A stretch of 64,000 nt of DNA from Eulemur rufifrons (Eukaryota; Chordata; Mammalia; Primates; Lemuridae): positions 46,148,001 to 46,212,000 of the forward strand of contig NC_091010.1 in the NCBI RefSeq assembly GCF_041146395.1. The letters run 5' to 3'. Below are positions 34,721-45,850 of this stretch, piece by piece. Position 1 is the first letter of the stretch. Every line of letters begins with the position of its first letter. The position numbers and the translations under genes are program-made. The notes beneath the pieces were generated by a model. The model did not search any database, was not told the DNA's origin, and saw only the letters and a list, made by a program, of their open reading frames with translations.

Positions 34721-35900
34721 CATGGCTATTGATTTCAGTTTAAATGCCAATTTACCTGGATTAGAAATATATTTCTGAATTCTTAGGCAAAATGTGAGCT
34801 CAGTGGAAAAAAGAATTGTGATGACTTATCAATGTCTGCTATGACAAGGGATGAAAAATGGTAGTGGTGATATATACTTCTTTGCCAGTTCTGCCTTAGT
34901 TAATGTTTACTTTCTGTATGTATGATATGTGATGTACTCTGCAGTTAAGCTGTGGCATGTCTGTGTGACCATATTTTATCAGACTACTATCAGAATACAT
35001 GGCCTGTCAACTTAACAGAATTCCTTAATTGGTTCTTGCTAGACTATCCAGAAATTATGTTCCCTGTACTATTTTTGGGAAATATTACAGGAACTAGCCT
35101 TGAGTTTCTCATAAAACACTGATGGTTCAACTAGGGTGGGAGAACAATAAGAACCAGCATATTAATTAAAAAGTGTATGCACTAGCTAGATGTTCTCTGT
35201 GCATATAATTCATAAAAAATGTAAGGTAAAAAACAGTCTTTAAATGATTAAGACTAAGGTGAAGCAGACTTACCCACAGCCAAGGGAGTTAATTCACGGT
35301 TTGAGGGTAGCTGAACAAAGGGATTCAAAACTAATAAAGATCAAAGAGCAGCAAGGTAGAAAAAAAGAGGGAATCAGAGCAAAACAGGAAACCCATAAAA
35401 GCCATCTCTTACTCTTAAGAAAGGATTATTTACTTACTGTTTATGTTCTGCAATTTTTATTGCTACACCAAAACAGATTAATCAGAGTTAGTCTTGTGGA
35501 CACAAGGAATAGAACATACATTTCAGAGGTCATGAAAATGTGTGAAAGTGCTCAAAAACTGAGACAGTGGCAGGAAAGTTGGGCTGCTAGCTTTCCCTTA
35601 GCTGCAAGGCATTCCTTTAGCTCTAGCAGTTTCACCTGTAAACTCAACCAGGATGAAAAAGTACCAAATGCACTGAAGATTCTTCCTGCATTTTCTACCT
35701 TTCCTCTTAACTTCTGTGCTCCTTTATTTCCTTCCCCTTACTGCCTTTCCTTCCTTTCTTTACTCTTCCCTTTCTTTCCTCTCACAAGACATTGTTGAGG
35801 GCCTGCTATATTACAAGTACTTTAGGTTTTTCACAAGTGAATTAGATTTACACTTTGCCATTCCAAGGCCCATGGTCAAGTGGGAAAGAAAAAAAATAAA
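34721..35900. other. No gene recognised; contains a 184-codon frame
   Basis: The plus frame at 35244-35798 starts 'MIKTKVKQTYPQPRELIHG' and ends in a low-complexity tail encoded by a T/C-rich tract. I recognise no domain, signal or homologue. The N-terminal half is lysine-rich and the C-terminal half rich in Phe, Leu, Ser and Pro, which fits base composition rather than selection. Most likely a chance frame. Confidence 0.3.
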
Positions 35901-35904
35901 ACAT

Positions 35905-36030
35905 TATAATTTCATAACACTTTGCAAAGCACTTTCTTACACAGGGCAGGGAATTACTATCTTCCATTTAAAAATGAAACTGAACCCCAAAGAGGTTAAG
36001 TGACCTAGATCAACCATCTAACATATTCAT
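35905..36030 (-). repeat. MIR-family fragment
   Basis: 'cataacactttgcaaagcac', 'gaaactgaaccccaaagagg' and 'ttaagtgacctagatcaacc' follow the complement of MIR. Confidence 0.6.
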
Positions 36031-36637
36031 AGAATATGAGTAATGGAGAAGAGACAAAAAAAGGAAAGAATGAGTGAAAAGAAAGTGGATGATACCCTTC
36101 TTTCCTCTTAGTTAATTAAGTTTCATCATAGGCTGCATAGTTAATAAATATATATTTTGACATAATGTGTACATACACACATACATATACACACATATAG
36201 GCATGTGTGTAAAGGATAACACTAAGTACATATGAAAGTACTCTGCACCTTTAAAAAAGTTAATCAAACATAAGTTAACACCATTATTACACAGAATCAG
36301 AGTAAATAAGCAAAAGAGTAAGTTAAGATTTCAAATACCTGACGACTATCCTTTTGTTTGCAAAAGGCAATACATTTTAAGGTTTAGGATAAACTACACA
36401 AGAAATCTACCTGGACTGAAGAGATTTAAAAATATTTTTTAAAATGTCTACCAAAGTAGGGAAGTACTGGATTTATCACCAGGATGTTAAGAAATAGATT
36501 CACCAAAGGCTTTGGAAGTAAAAATCAAGGCTTTAATATAGCCATAACCTCTTCTAAAGAAGTTGAAAGATAAGAAATGGAGAATTGGAAAGACTCATTC
36601 TTCCATTTCAATAAATGAATAAATATAAAGAAGTTGT

Positions 36638-36780
36638 TACATGATGAGTGCAATGCGCACTGTCTGGGGAATGGACACGCTTGAAGTTCTGACTCGGGGG
36701 GATGGGAGGGACATGGGCAGTATATGTGGCCTGAACTTTTGTACCCCCATGATGATAAGCTGAAATTAAAAAAAAAAAAA
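36638..36780 (+). mobile_element. 5'-truncated strepsirrhine L1 3' end
   Basis: About 140 bp: 'gcgcactgtctggggaatgg', 'acacgcttgaagttctgact', 'cctgaacttttgtaccccca' and 'gctgaaatt', followed by an A-tail. It is flanked by the 11-bp repeat 'aaagaagttgt' (36627-36637 and 36778-36788), so this is a complete, short retrotransposition event. Confidence 0.93.
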
Positions 36781-37214
36781 GAAGTTGTAATTAGCTATAA
36801 AGTATTTAAGTTTTTTAGGTAGCCCTCTTTAAGTTCATCAATATTTTTTAAAAAGTAAAAATAATAAAATCAAATTCAAAAATATTTGTTCATATCTGGT
36901 TTATGAAAAGAGGAAATTCAAATATACTAAATGGCATCACGTTGGTAAAAAGTGCTAGTTTTACACAAGCTAATGGTAGAGAAGCTTCCTGACAGAAAAG
37001 GCTTCTCTGCACCACAAAAATTATCTCATATGGAGTGGACTGCACATTCCATATTTCTATTTGACATCAGTCAATACATATTCCAAGATTTTACATAAGT
37101 GAGAAGTACAGCTTAGAAATGATAAGGAAAGAATTAATAGAAAGAGTTCTAGCAACTTTAGAAAAAGTAACTTGGAACCAACTGGTAGATTTCAGTGCTT
37201 CCTGGGATCCAGTT

Positions 37215-37340
37215 ATTATGATATGAGTTAGATTATTACTTTAATCTTCCCAACACCCCTGCAAAATGGATATTACTATTGTCATTTTGTAAGTGAAAAG
37301 TCTCAGATATGTTGGATAACTTGCCTAGGCAAAACCAGAT
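37215..37340 (-). repeat. MIR-like fragment
   Basis: 'actttaatcttcccaacacc', 'ggatattactattgtcattt' and 'ggataacttgcctaggc' give a MIR complement, which runs into the duplicated segment that follows. Confidence 0.5.
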
Positions 37341-37343
37341 AGA

Positions 37344-37482
37344 TACTGCTTCTCCCTTCCTTATAGTCTTTTAGGAGAGCTGGAAGAAATATAATGTGTA
37401 AAATTGGCAGAAGAACAAGAAAATAAGACTGAAAATGACTCTAAAACTTAGGCTTTATTGTGAGTCCATGTCAAACTGAGTT
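37344..37482 (+). repeat. Diverged duplicated segment C, copy 1
   Basis: It shares ordered blocks with 38337-38476: 'gcttctccctt', 'gagagct', 'aatgactctaaaa' and 'tcaaactgagtt'. Roughly three quarters of sites agree. Not a repeat family I know. Confidence 0.7.
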
Positions 37483-38336
37483 GGCAATATGACTGAAACT
37501 AAATATCTGAAACTAGCAGTTTGTATTTTTGAGATTATTCCACATAGTAATAACATGGCTTAAACAGCTAAGCATGCATGTTGGGTAGAGATGAATTTTG
37601 AAGGAAAGAAGTACCTCAGGAGAGATATCCATGTGTTCTGGACCTTATAAACTCTTTGAAGTGAGTCCCCAAAAGGTTTGGATGACAGAGGCAAGAAGTT
37701 ACCTAAGACTTAGAGAGGCTAGTTGAGCAGAGGGGACTTCAATTTTTAGTTATGCTGTGGCTGCTGCCATTTCTCTCAGGAATGCCTCAACATTCACCCT
37801 TCAAGTTTCTCCTTAACCTCTTGCTTCAGAGGTTTTCAAAAAGTGGCAAGGTTTTATATTTTTGTTCAGCACAAAGCCAGGAAGGTATTCCGCAAGAAAA
37901 TATGTCCCATAACCAACTCATGCTTCTCCTATAGACACTTTCTAGATTCTTTTGCTCTTCCCCTTTCTAAAAAGAGCAAATGTCTCTCAGACAGAACAAT
38001 CCCTTCTCTATAGTTACTCCCCGGCTTTTTATCACTGCATCTTCTTTTCCGGATTCCTTTGCATTTTGAGTGAGTTTTCCTTAAAAAAAAAAAAAAAATC
38101 CTCTAATCTAACACACTCCTCTCTTAAAACCTAGCTATAATGTTGACTTCTTGAGTCATTAAGGCAAAGAGCAAGCCAATATTTACTTTAACTGTGCTAC
38201 AGATAAGTTCACTTCTACCTCCAAGACAGTTTCTATATGGAGGTCAGACCAATTATATATGGAGTTCTTTTCACTAAAACCAAATGTCTTAAGTAATAAG
38301 AATCACTTATCACTGTCCTAGAGAAAGCCAGGTTGG
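37483..38336. other. No gene recognised
   Basis: Two 60-codon plus-strand frames (37752-37934 and 37952-38134) lack domains. An A17 tract lies near 38081-38098. No named repeat was found. Confidence 0.35.
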
Positions 38337-38476
38337 TAGTGCTTCTCCCTTACTTTGTCTTCGAGAGAGCTAGGAGAAATAGATATTGTATTAATAATTA
38401 GGAGATAAACCAGAAAGGGAGACTAAAAATGACTCTAAAATTCAGGATTTATCATGAATCCTTATCAAACTGAGTT
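38337..38476 (+). repeat. Diverged duplicated segment C, copy 2
   Basis: Direct partner of 37344-37482, about 1 kb downstream. Confidence 0.7.
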
Positions 38477-38643
38477 TACAGACAGTAATATTGGTCCAGC
38501 TCTAGTGGCTTCCACTTTCATTTACATTCAAAGAACTAATCCTCTTTAAATGAAGGTTTTGCAAACCTGTGTGATATTATGAGATATATATCAATCTTTG
38601 CCTATGGTTCCTGGCTCATAAAACCCATAGCCTTTCTTATTAA

Positions 38644-39111
38644 TGTTGGAGCACTTTAGGCCTCAGAAAATAGAATCTGCCTCTTTGACCTGTTCCTGCC
38701 CTCCTTTCACCTGCACCTTTTTCTCCCCGGGGCAGGAATCTTCCCCCACCTTTCTGTCTTGGAGCTGGCCATAAAGAAATTCTCTGATTATAAGACCCCT
38801 GTTTCAGAAGGGGTCCTGCCTCATACACTGGAGGAAGGAATGCTGCACAGAGAGGCCAAGAAGAATCCAAATAGACAGGCCTTCCTTGGTTTCCTCACTC
38901 AGTATATTAGTATTATATCACACCGTTTTTGCCCAATCACATTTCTACATGGTTGTCCATGATTCAAACATGTCTATCCAGTTAAATCTCCAAAAAGGCC
39001 CAAGAAGATGAGTTCAGAGAGCTTCCAGATAGCTGAACATGTGGTGGTTCCTAAAGTGTGGTGCACCCGGGGAGGGCATGGAAGCTCTATATCCCTTCTC
39101 ACACCTTACCC
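38644..39111 (+). mobile_element. ERV-like LTR, left part (split by MER1)
   Basis: It begins 'tgttggagcactttaggcct'. Landmarks: 'tcttggagctggccataaag', 'gcacagagaggccaagaaga', 'ttaaatctccaaaaaggccc' and 'cagatagctgaacatgtggt'. I recall this order from a primate/mammal ERV1-type LTR. It continues after the hAT element at 39112-39449. Confidence 0.7.
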
Positions 39112-39449
39112 CTGCAGTCCTCAATCCCTGGTCCACAGACTGGTACCGGTCTGCTGCCTGTTAGGGACTTGGCTGCAGAGCTTGACCATACACCCCCCTG
39201 TGCCAGCCTGTCCGTGGAAAAATTGTCTTCCATGAAAGTTAGGAACTGGGAGAGGGGCAGGTGCACACAGAAAGAGGTGAGCTGCAGGCTGGCAAGCAAG
39301 CAAAGCTTCATTTGTATTTACAGCCACTCCCCATCACTCACATCACCACCTGAGTTCTGTGTCTCCCCCAACCCACCCCCTCATCCCCCCGTGGAAAAAT
39401 TGTCTTCCATGAAACTGGCCCCTGGTGCCAAAAAGATTGGGGACTGCTG
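39112..39449 (+). mobile_element. MER1-like hAT element inserted in an LTR
   Basis: It has 13-bp inverted ends ('ctgcagtcctcaa' and 'ttggggactgctg') and near-matching 8-bp target repeats, 'ccttaccc' (39104-39111) and 'cctcaccc' (39450-39457), typical of hAT elements. The interior includes 'agactggtaccggtctgctg' and 'acagccactccccatcactc'. A 26-bp stretch, 'gtggaaaaattgtcttccat' plus flanks, occurs twice (39212-39237 and 39389-39414), so the interior is rearranged. Non-autonomous, no transposase. Confidence 0.9.
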
Positions 39450-39860
39450 CCTCACCCTATGTATCACTCCATCCGTATACTTTGTAATATCCTTTATAAT
39501 AAACCAGCAAACATAAGTAAGTGTTTCCCTGAGTTCTGTGCAAATTAATCAAGCCCAAGGAGATGGTTGTGGGATCCCTGATTTATAGCCAGTTGGTCAG
39601 AAGCACTGGTAAAACACCCTGGGGTTTGTGATTGGCATCTGCAGTGGGAGGCCATCTTGAGGGACTGAGCCCTCAACTTGTAGGATCTGATGCTATCTCC
39701 AAGTGATGATGTCAGAATTGAATCGGAGGACACCCAATAGTGTCTGCTGCAGAACAGATTGCTTGCTTGTTTGTGGGGAGAAATCCCCACACATTTGATC
39801 ATAGATGTCTTTTGTGTTGATTGTTGTGGTGTTGAGAACAGAAGAAAAACTGTTTGTTTT
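39450..39860 (+). mobile_element. ERV-like LTR, right part
   Basis: It resumes with 'ctttataataaaccagcaaa' and 'cataagtaagtgtttccctg', a polyadenylation-region landmark. It continues through 'gggatccctgatttatagcc', 'agttggtcagaagcactggt' and 'gtgattggcatctgcagtgg' into what is probably the leader beyond the LTR. The minus-strand 139-codon frame over this part is a shadow frame. Confidence 0.65.
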
Positions 39861-40383
39861 ATTCTACACTCCTTGTAACCCTGATTTTTTTCTAACAATT
39901 TACAAACTAAAGGAAGAAACTGAAAAAAGAAATTGGTAAAAGCAAGATGAGTTCTTATACTCACTTGCCACTAGAGGCCTGCTAACCTCCTTGGACAAGA
40001 GCTAAGAAGTCGCCTATTGCATATAATATTCACTGAATCACTTATTTATTTGTTTACACAGTTTCGAGGCCCTCTGCTGGGCTCTATGTTGTCTGGCTGA
40101 GTGCCGAACATTTTAAAATGTAAATTAAATACAAATGGCAAAAGCCACATATCTGAATAGTTAAAAATGTAAGTCACAGAGACATTTTCATAAATATCCT
40201 TGTCATTAATCTTTTGAAAAATTCTTATGCAACAGACAATTTATGGAAGGCCAAGCCATTTTATTCTCATAGCTAAATGAGGAAGAACAGGAAAACTTCT
40301 AAAAGTTCTGAGCATTTGTGGAGGGCTTTTAAAGAAAACACAAAGAGGAGGTGTTTTCCCCCTTATGTTTGCCATAGAGTCAA
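39861..40383. other. No recognisable feature
   Basis: AT-rich sequence without a coding frame or named repeat. Confidence 0.4.
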
Positions 40384-40606
40384 ATGATCAACACTTAAGT
40401 GCACATATAGTAATAACATTCATTGGGTGTCGGGCAGATGGGAGGGCGGTGGAGGGTATGGGAATATACACACCTAATGGGTGCAGTGTGCACCGTCTGG
40501 AGGATGGATGTGCTTGAAGCTCTGACTTGGGTGAGGCAAAGGCAATATACATAACCTAAACATTTGTGCCCCTGTAATATGCTGAAATAAAAAAAATAAA
40601 AAATAA
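40384..40606 (+). mobile_element. 5'-truncated strepsirrhine L1 3' UTR
   Basis: The 3' UTR is read from 'aatgatcaacacttaagtgc' through 'ttgggtgtcgggcagatggg', 'cgtctggaggatggatgtgc' and 'ttgtgcccctgtaatatgct' to 'gaaat' and an A-rich tail. It is longer than the copy at 36638. No clear target duplication was found. Confidence 0.92.
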
Positions 40607-41089
40607 GGCACTGAGGCAATTTGTTTATTCCTCTTCAGAGAAGCAAGGTGTTTCAGCAAACAAAACTCCCTGAGATTTGAATTCTAATTCCAGTTCTCCC
40701 AGTTGACATTATTACCTTTGATATTGACAGTGGTCAAAAAGAAAAATAGAGTTTCCTATCTTTCTTTTTTTTATTCTCTATTTTCTTTCCTTTTTCTCTG
40801 ATCTCCTTATTAACTCCCCTTTCTTTTCATCTTCTCCCTTTCTCACATGTATCATTAGGAAATATGTTTTGGCATAGTGAGGTGGCATGGTTTATAACAA
40901 AACAGCAAAGAAAAAGTAAAAGTTTTATCTCACCCTTGAATCCCACCTGCCCACAGTAATCACTTCCTCAGCACCAACTATTCCATATATTTGAAACATA
41001 TATATGAATTCATACATACACATGCGAATCCTAACCAAAATAGGGCAGTTAGAAAGAGGCAATTTATGATGCTAAGCTAGAAGAGATGC

Positions 41090-41260
41090 TTCTTACTAAC
41101 CATATGACTTTGGGCCAGTCATGTATACACTCTGAGCTTTAGCAACTTTATCTGTTAAATGGGACTAAAGGTCCCAACTACCTCACACATGAGGTATGTG
41201 AAATTGTTTTATAAACTATAATGTGCAAGACAAGTGAAAGGGAATATTATTATCTTCTTC
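41090..41260 (+). repeat. MIR SINE fragment
   Basis: 'ccatatgactttgggccagt', 'ttatctgttaaatgggacta' and 'tcacacatgaggtatgtgaa' trace a decayed MIR. Confidence 0.65.
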
Positions 41261-41686
41261 ATCTTCCCTCTGGTCCTTTCTCTAAGTAGGCTGATCAGAA
41301 ATGTCAAGACAATAAGCAAGACTTGTGTATTTCAATAATTTTGAAAAATTATATTAAAAATTGATCTGGAATACTATAATAAGAAAAAGTCACCCCTTTC
41401 GTTTACCCTAGAATTTGAAGATCTTAAAGGTAAGAATGAAAGTTCAAAAGTGAAGATTTCTTGAATGTCCTCTGCTCTTACTCTTAATTTCCTCTAGGCT
41501 GCTTTCTTTATATTGCATGTTTCATGCATACTTTGCATCATAATGACTGTTTTATGAGTTGATGATTCTTTTATGAGAAATGTTTACTGTGTAATCAAGC
41601 AGAGAGAATTATCTCAAGGCTCAATTATAAGACATTCAATTATGAATTGCTAAAAATGCTGCTCATGCAGAAAAGATTGAAACCTG

Positions 41687-41705
41687 TTTTTTTTTTTTTT
41701 TTTTT
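41687..41705. repeat. T19 homopolymer
   Basis: It could be the reversed tail of a minus-strand retrocopy. No polyadenylation signal or target duplication was seen beside it, so only the tract is reported. Confidence 0.9.
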
Positions 41706-41884
41706 AATGTATCATCAGCCATAACGGGTCAGCATTTCCTTGCTTGCCAAGGCCAACTCATGACTTTTCAACTGTTCATTCAGAAAATCAAATGTCACTC
41801 TAAAGACTCAGTAGTGTAATGATCTATAATTGAGGTTAAATTTCTTTAACTGGAATTCAGCAAACATGATGAACTTACAGTTAC

Positions 41885-42010
41885 ACATAAGTCACTATGC
41901 TAGGGAGAGTCGAGGAAGGGCAAATATGAATAATAGATATAACTGCTGCCCTCAAGGAGCTGAAATTCTGGTAAAGAGAAAAGAAAAGGCCATATAACAT
42001 GTAAGTAACA
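41885..42010 (-). repeat. L2-like fragment, antisense
   Basis: 'cataagtcactatgctaggg', 'actgctgccctcaaggagct' and 'gaaattctggtaaagaga' follow the antisense L2 terminal region. Confidence 0.55.
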
Positions 42011-42499
42011 GACTGAGAAACATACAAAAACCAGGATCTATGGGCACTAAGAAGGAGGGACACTCACTGCAAGCCAAGGGGCAGGAAAAACCACACTTTC
42101 TATACTTGTATATTTAGTTTTATAGGAAGTTATTTGAAACCACTAAGGGTCTTTATACATCATATTTACCTGTAGTAACCAATAAAGCTAACAAGGGGAA
42201 AGAAACTAATCTTTCAACATCTTTAAAAGTTCAGATGTTAACTCACTAGACTTTTGATGTCTGCTTAGGATACAGGAAGCTGAAAAGAATTTCACTCCCA
42301 CCATAATGACAAGAAAAATCCCGATAGTCTGTAAAATTTTTTCTTGAACTCATCAGAGATAGTTCCAAAATCTAAGGACAATCAACTAGCATGAATTCTA
42401 TAGAAACACAGGCACTTCCAAGGAGAATGGAATACAAGAGAGTAGGAAAAAATGTGGACACTGAACTTTTATTTGAGAAAAATCCAATTTTATAAAGGA

Positions 42500-42690
42500 A
42501 AAACACTTAGAGGCAAATAATGATAATGGCTATCAAATAATATGCACAGCTATCAATAGCTATCAAGTTTCCTACATCATCTCATTCAATTCTTAACAAT
42601 CTTTCAAAGTAGATATTCTTCCTATTTTATAGACAAGCTAACTGAGGCTTAGAAAATTTAAGTAGTTTGTTCAATGCTACAGCAATGCTT
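42500..42690 (-). repeat. MIR SINE fragment
   Basis: 'catctcattcaattcttaac', 'tattttatagacaagctaac' and 'tgaggcttagaaaatttaag' give a MIR complement. Confidence 0.65.
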
Positions 42691-43049
42691 GTTGAATGCC
42701 TACATGAATGAATCTGTCTTAATCACTCAAATCCCTACCTCTGGTGAATGAAATTTGGTTTTCCAGATATTAAGACAAAGGTTGATCCAGGAACTGTAAA
42801 TTCTGCCACTCTTGACCTTGATAGTCTGGAATAGAGTAAGTGCTGGCAATTAGCAGCCTGTAAAAGAAAACACTGAGGTATGACTATTAAGCCTTGGTTC
42901 CTTTGCAACTTTATAGATTTGTGATATGTTTAAGGAAATCAATAGAAAACCAAATTTGGCAATGGAAAATTCATACCTGTACCTGGTAGATTGACTTCCA
43001 TGATTTTAAAGCCATAACTTTAATTAATAAATCAGCAGGAAATCAGAGT

Positions 43050-44345
43050 ACAGCAGATTTGGAGAAGGAACAGTGGGTTGTACAAGAGGCTTAAATATCT
43101 TTAAAAGATAACCATTAAAACAAAAATAATAACATGTTGTGGAGTTTATGACATATATAAAACTAAAATGCATGACAACAATGGCACAAAGGCTGGGAGG
43201 GCACAAATGGATATACATTATTGTAAGCATCTTATACTATACATGAAGTGGTATAATATTACTTGAGGATGATTTTATATGATAAATTAAAGATGTACAC
43301 TTTAAACTCTAAAGCAATCACTAAAATAACAAAACAGAGTTATAATTAATAAGCCAACAAAAACTACAATATGAAATCACCAAAAATAGTGATTAATCCA
43401 AAAGAAGACAGAAAAAGAGAGAAAACAAAGATGGAGCAAATAACATATAAGATGACAGACTCAAATTTAAACATATCAGTAATCAACATAATTTTTACCT
43501 TAATTAAAAGGCAGAGATTGTCAGACTAAATAAAAAATCAAGACCAACTATTAATATATGCTGCCTGTCAGAAACATAAAGAAACAAATAGGTTAAAAGC
43601 AAAGAATGGACAAATTTCATCAATATTAACACTAGTCAAAGCAAGTTGGAGTGGTTATATTAATATCACAGAAATAGACTCCAGAACAAAGAATATTACC
43701 AGGGGTAAAGAGAGATATTTCATAATGATAAAGAGGTCAACACATCAAGAAGAAATAATGATCCTAATCATTTATGCATCTAATATCAGAGCCTTAATAT
43801 AGGAAGCAAAACTGACAAAATGACAAGGAGAAGTAAACAAATCCACAATTATAGTTGGAGAGTTCAATACACTCTCAATCATTTACAGAACAAGTAGACA
43901 AAAATTTAGCACATATAGAATACACTGAACAAGGCTATCAAATGAGTGTCCTGGTTGACATTTACAGAACATTCTACCCAACAACAGCAGAATGTCATTC
44001 TTCTGAACTACACACAAAACATTTACCAAGATAGACCATATTCTATGCCATAAAGCAAGTATCAATAAATTTCAAAACATCAAGTTATGAATTTATGTTC
44101 AAATATGTTCTCTGAGCAAAATGGAACTAAATTAGAAATCAGTAACAGAAAGACCCTTATAAAAATACCAAGCACTCAGAAGCAAATTTAAACATTTCTA
44201 AATAACATATGATCCAGCAATTATACTTGTTGGTATTTATCAAAATGAACTAGAAACTTAATTCCACACAAAAATATGCACATGGATGTTTATATGAGCT
44301 TTATTCATAACTGCCAAACTTCAAGACAACTAAGAAGAGCTAGGA
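43050..44345 (+). mobile_element. Ancient L1ME-type element, ORF2 endonuclease region
   Basis: Non-coding and ORF2 sequence reads in order: 'ggcagagattgtcagactaa', 'ggttaaaagcaaagaatgga', 'tggagtggttatattaatat' and 'cacaattatagttggagagt', then 'attctatgccataaagcaag'. From about 44210 it jumps to the far 3' ORF2 region ('atgatccagcaattatactt', 'gatgtttatatgagctttat'). The reverse transcriptase region is therefore deleted. Many stops; inactive. Confidence 0.85.
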
Positions 44346-44544
44346 TATAAACCAAGGCATCTTTTGTTAATGTTAAAAAAGTATACTTTTAGTTCTGTTG
44401 ATTAAGAAGAAGACATATGATGAAAAGCTTCTCAGAATTCGGTATACTCACAGCAGTGTATATATTCAAAATTCAATAGTACATCTAGGTGAGAAGAATG
44501 TTGTTTATTTAGTGCATAGACAATACTTAAAGGCCATATGGATT

Positions 44545-44840
44545 TGAGGACTCCTGGTAATAGAGGGGCTGAAGTCTTGAATCTATAGTCATCTTTATAA
44601 AATTATTTATTTTGTCTATGTTAATATTGATAATTGTGTTCACTGGAGTAGCACTTTTAATTTCCTTCAAGAACGTTACCTTTACATTCACAACTTGGCT
44701 AACTGTTTGGCACAAGAGGCCTAGCTTTTGGTCCATCTCAACTTTGAATATTCCTTCCTCACTAAGCTTAATCATTTCAAGATTTTGGTTAAATTGAGCA
44801 ACCTGAGATTCTTCCTTTCACTTGAACACTTACAGGCCAT
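44545..44840 (-). pseudogene. Tigger1 transposase N-terminus, broken
   Basis: The start ATG lies at 44840-44838 and the first frame reads '[10 protein letters not shown]' then 'LLNLTKILK'. After a one-base deletion the next frame (from 44775) continues '[20 protein letters not shown]' and later 'TVSQVVN' and '[13 protein letters not shown]'. This is the CENP-B-type helix-turn-helix DNA-binding part of pogo/Tigger transposases. The DDD catalytic core is missing. A non-functional relic. Confidence 0.9.
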
Positions 44841-45253
44841 TGTAGGTTTATTAGTCAGCCTAATTTTAATATTGTTGTGTCTCAGGGAATAGGGAGGCCT
44901 AGGAGAGGGAGCGAGATCGGGGTATGGATGGTAGGTGGAGCAGTCAGAACACATACAACATTTATCTATTAAGTGCAGTTCATGGCACTCCAAAACAATT
45001 ATAATAGTATTAATAACATCAAAGACCACTGATTACAGATCACCATAATAGATATAATAATAATAAAACAGCTTGAAATATTGTGAGAATTACTAAAATG
45101 TAACACAGAGACACAAAGTGAGCAGCACATGCTCTTGGAAAAATGGGGCCAAAAGATTTACATGACACATGTTTGCCACAAACTTTCAATTTGTAAAAAG
45201 TTCACTATCTGTGAAGCATGATAATATGAAGTGTAATAAAACAAGTATGCCTG
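44545..45253 (-). mobile_element. Tigger1-like DNA transposon, truncated
   Basis: The right end reads 'aagtgtaataaaacaagtat' and 'gcctg', the complement of the Tigger1 terminal repeat, next to a TA dinucleotide. Inward lie 'tgagaattactaaaatgtaa' and 'cacagagacacaaagtgagc' and the 5' leader before the transposase start. The left end is truncated inside the transposase gene, so about 700 bp of a ~2.4-kb element remain. Confidence 0.92.
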
Positions 45254-45405
45254 TAATTTGTTTTACACATTTGCTATTCTCCTACATGGCTGTGTATAGA
45301 TAGGGCTATTTTTTAAAAAGAGCAACAGTATGAATTTTGGAGGCACTAAGTTACTTTTATTCTCAAAATAAGTAAACAAAAAAACTCTTAAATTCTTTAT
45401 GTTTA

Positions 45406-45740
45406 GGCCGGGCGCGGTGGCTCACGCCTGTAATCCTAGCACTCTGGGAGGCCGAGGCGGGTGGATCGCTCGAGGTCTGGAGTTCGAGACCAGCCTGAGC
45501 GAGACCCCGTCTCTACTAAAAATAGAAAGACATTATATGGACAACTAAAAATCTATATAGAAAAAATTAGCCGGGCATGGTGGTGCATGCCTGTAGTCCC
45601 AGCTACTCGGGAGGCTGAGGCAGTAGGATCGCTTAAGCCAAGGAGTCTGAGGTTGCTGTGAGCTAAGCTGACGCCACGGCACTCACTCTAGCCTGGGCAA
45701 CAAAGTGAGACTCTGTCTCAACAAAAAAAAAAAAAAAAAA
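45406..45740 (+). mobile_element. Lemur-type Alu, near-intact
   Basis: A full dimer: 'ggccgggcgcggtggctcac' at the start, a linker with 'agaaagacattatatggaca', and a right arm with 'gctgacgccacggcactcac' then 'tctagcctgggcaacaaag'. Many CpGs are preserved, so it is young. The linker and right arm are the diagnostic lemur form. A 16-bp target repeat, 'aaattctttatgttta', lies at 45390-45405 and 45738-45753. Confidence 0.98.
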
Positions 45741-45759
45741 TTCTTTATGTTTAATATGT

Positions 45760-45850
45760 AGAATTACAGACTGTCAGAGACAAATTGAAAATTGATAGGA
45801 AATATGTAGTCCAACACCACTCATTTTACATGAGAGGAAACTGCTTCCAA
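45760..45850. repeat. MIR3-like fragment
   Basis: 'agtccaacaccactcatttt' and 'acatgagaggaaactgcttc' resemble a MIR3/THER-like SINE. Short and weak. A similar hint occurs at 46095-46190 ('ttggctgaaaggacttttaa'). Confidence 0.4.

Noticed and set aside
39058..39516. 152-codon frame near the LTR
   Set aside because: It overlaps the MER1-like element and the flanking LTR, and its composition follows those repeats.
41687..41705. T19 run as the tail of a minus-strand processed pseudogene
   Set aside because: No polyadenylation signal or flanking direct repeat was found beside it.
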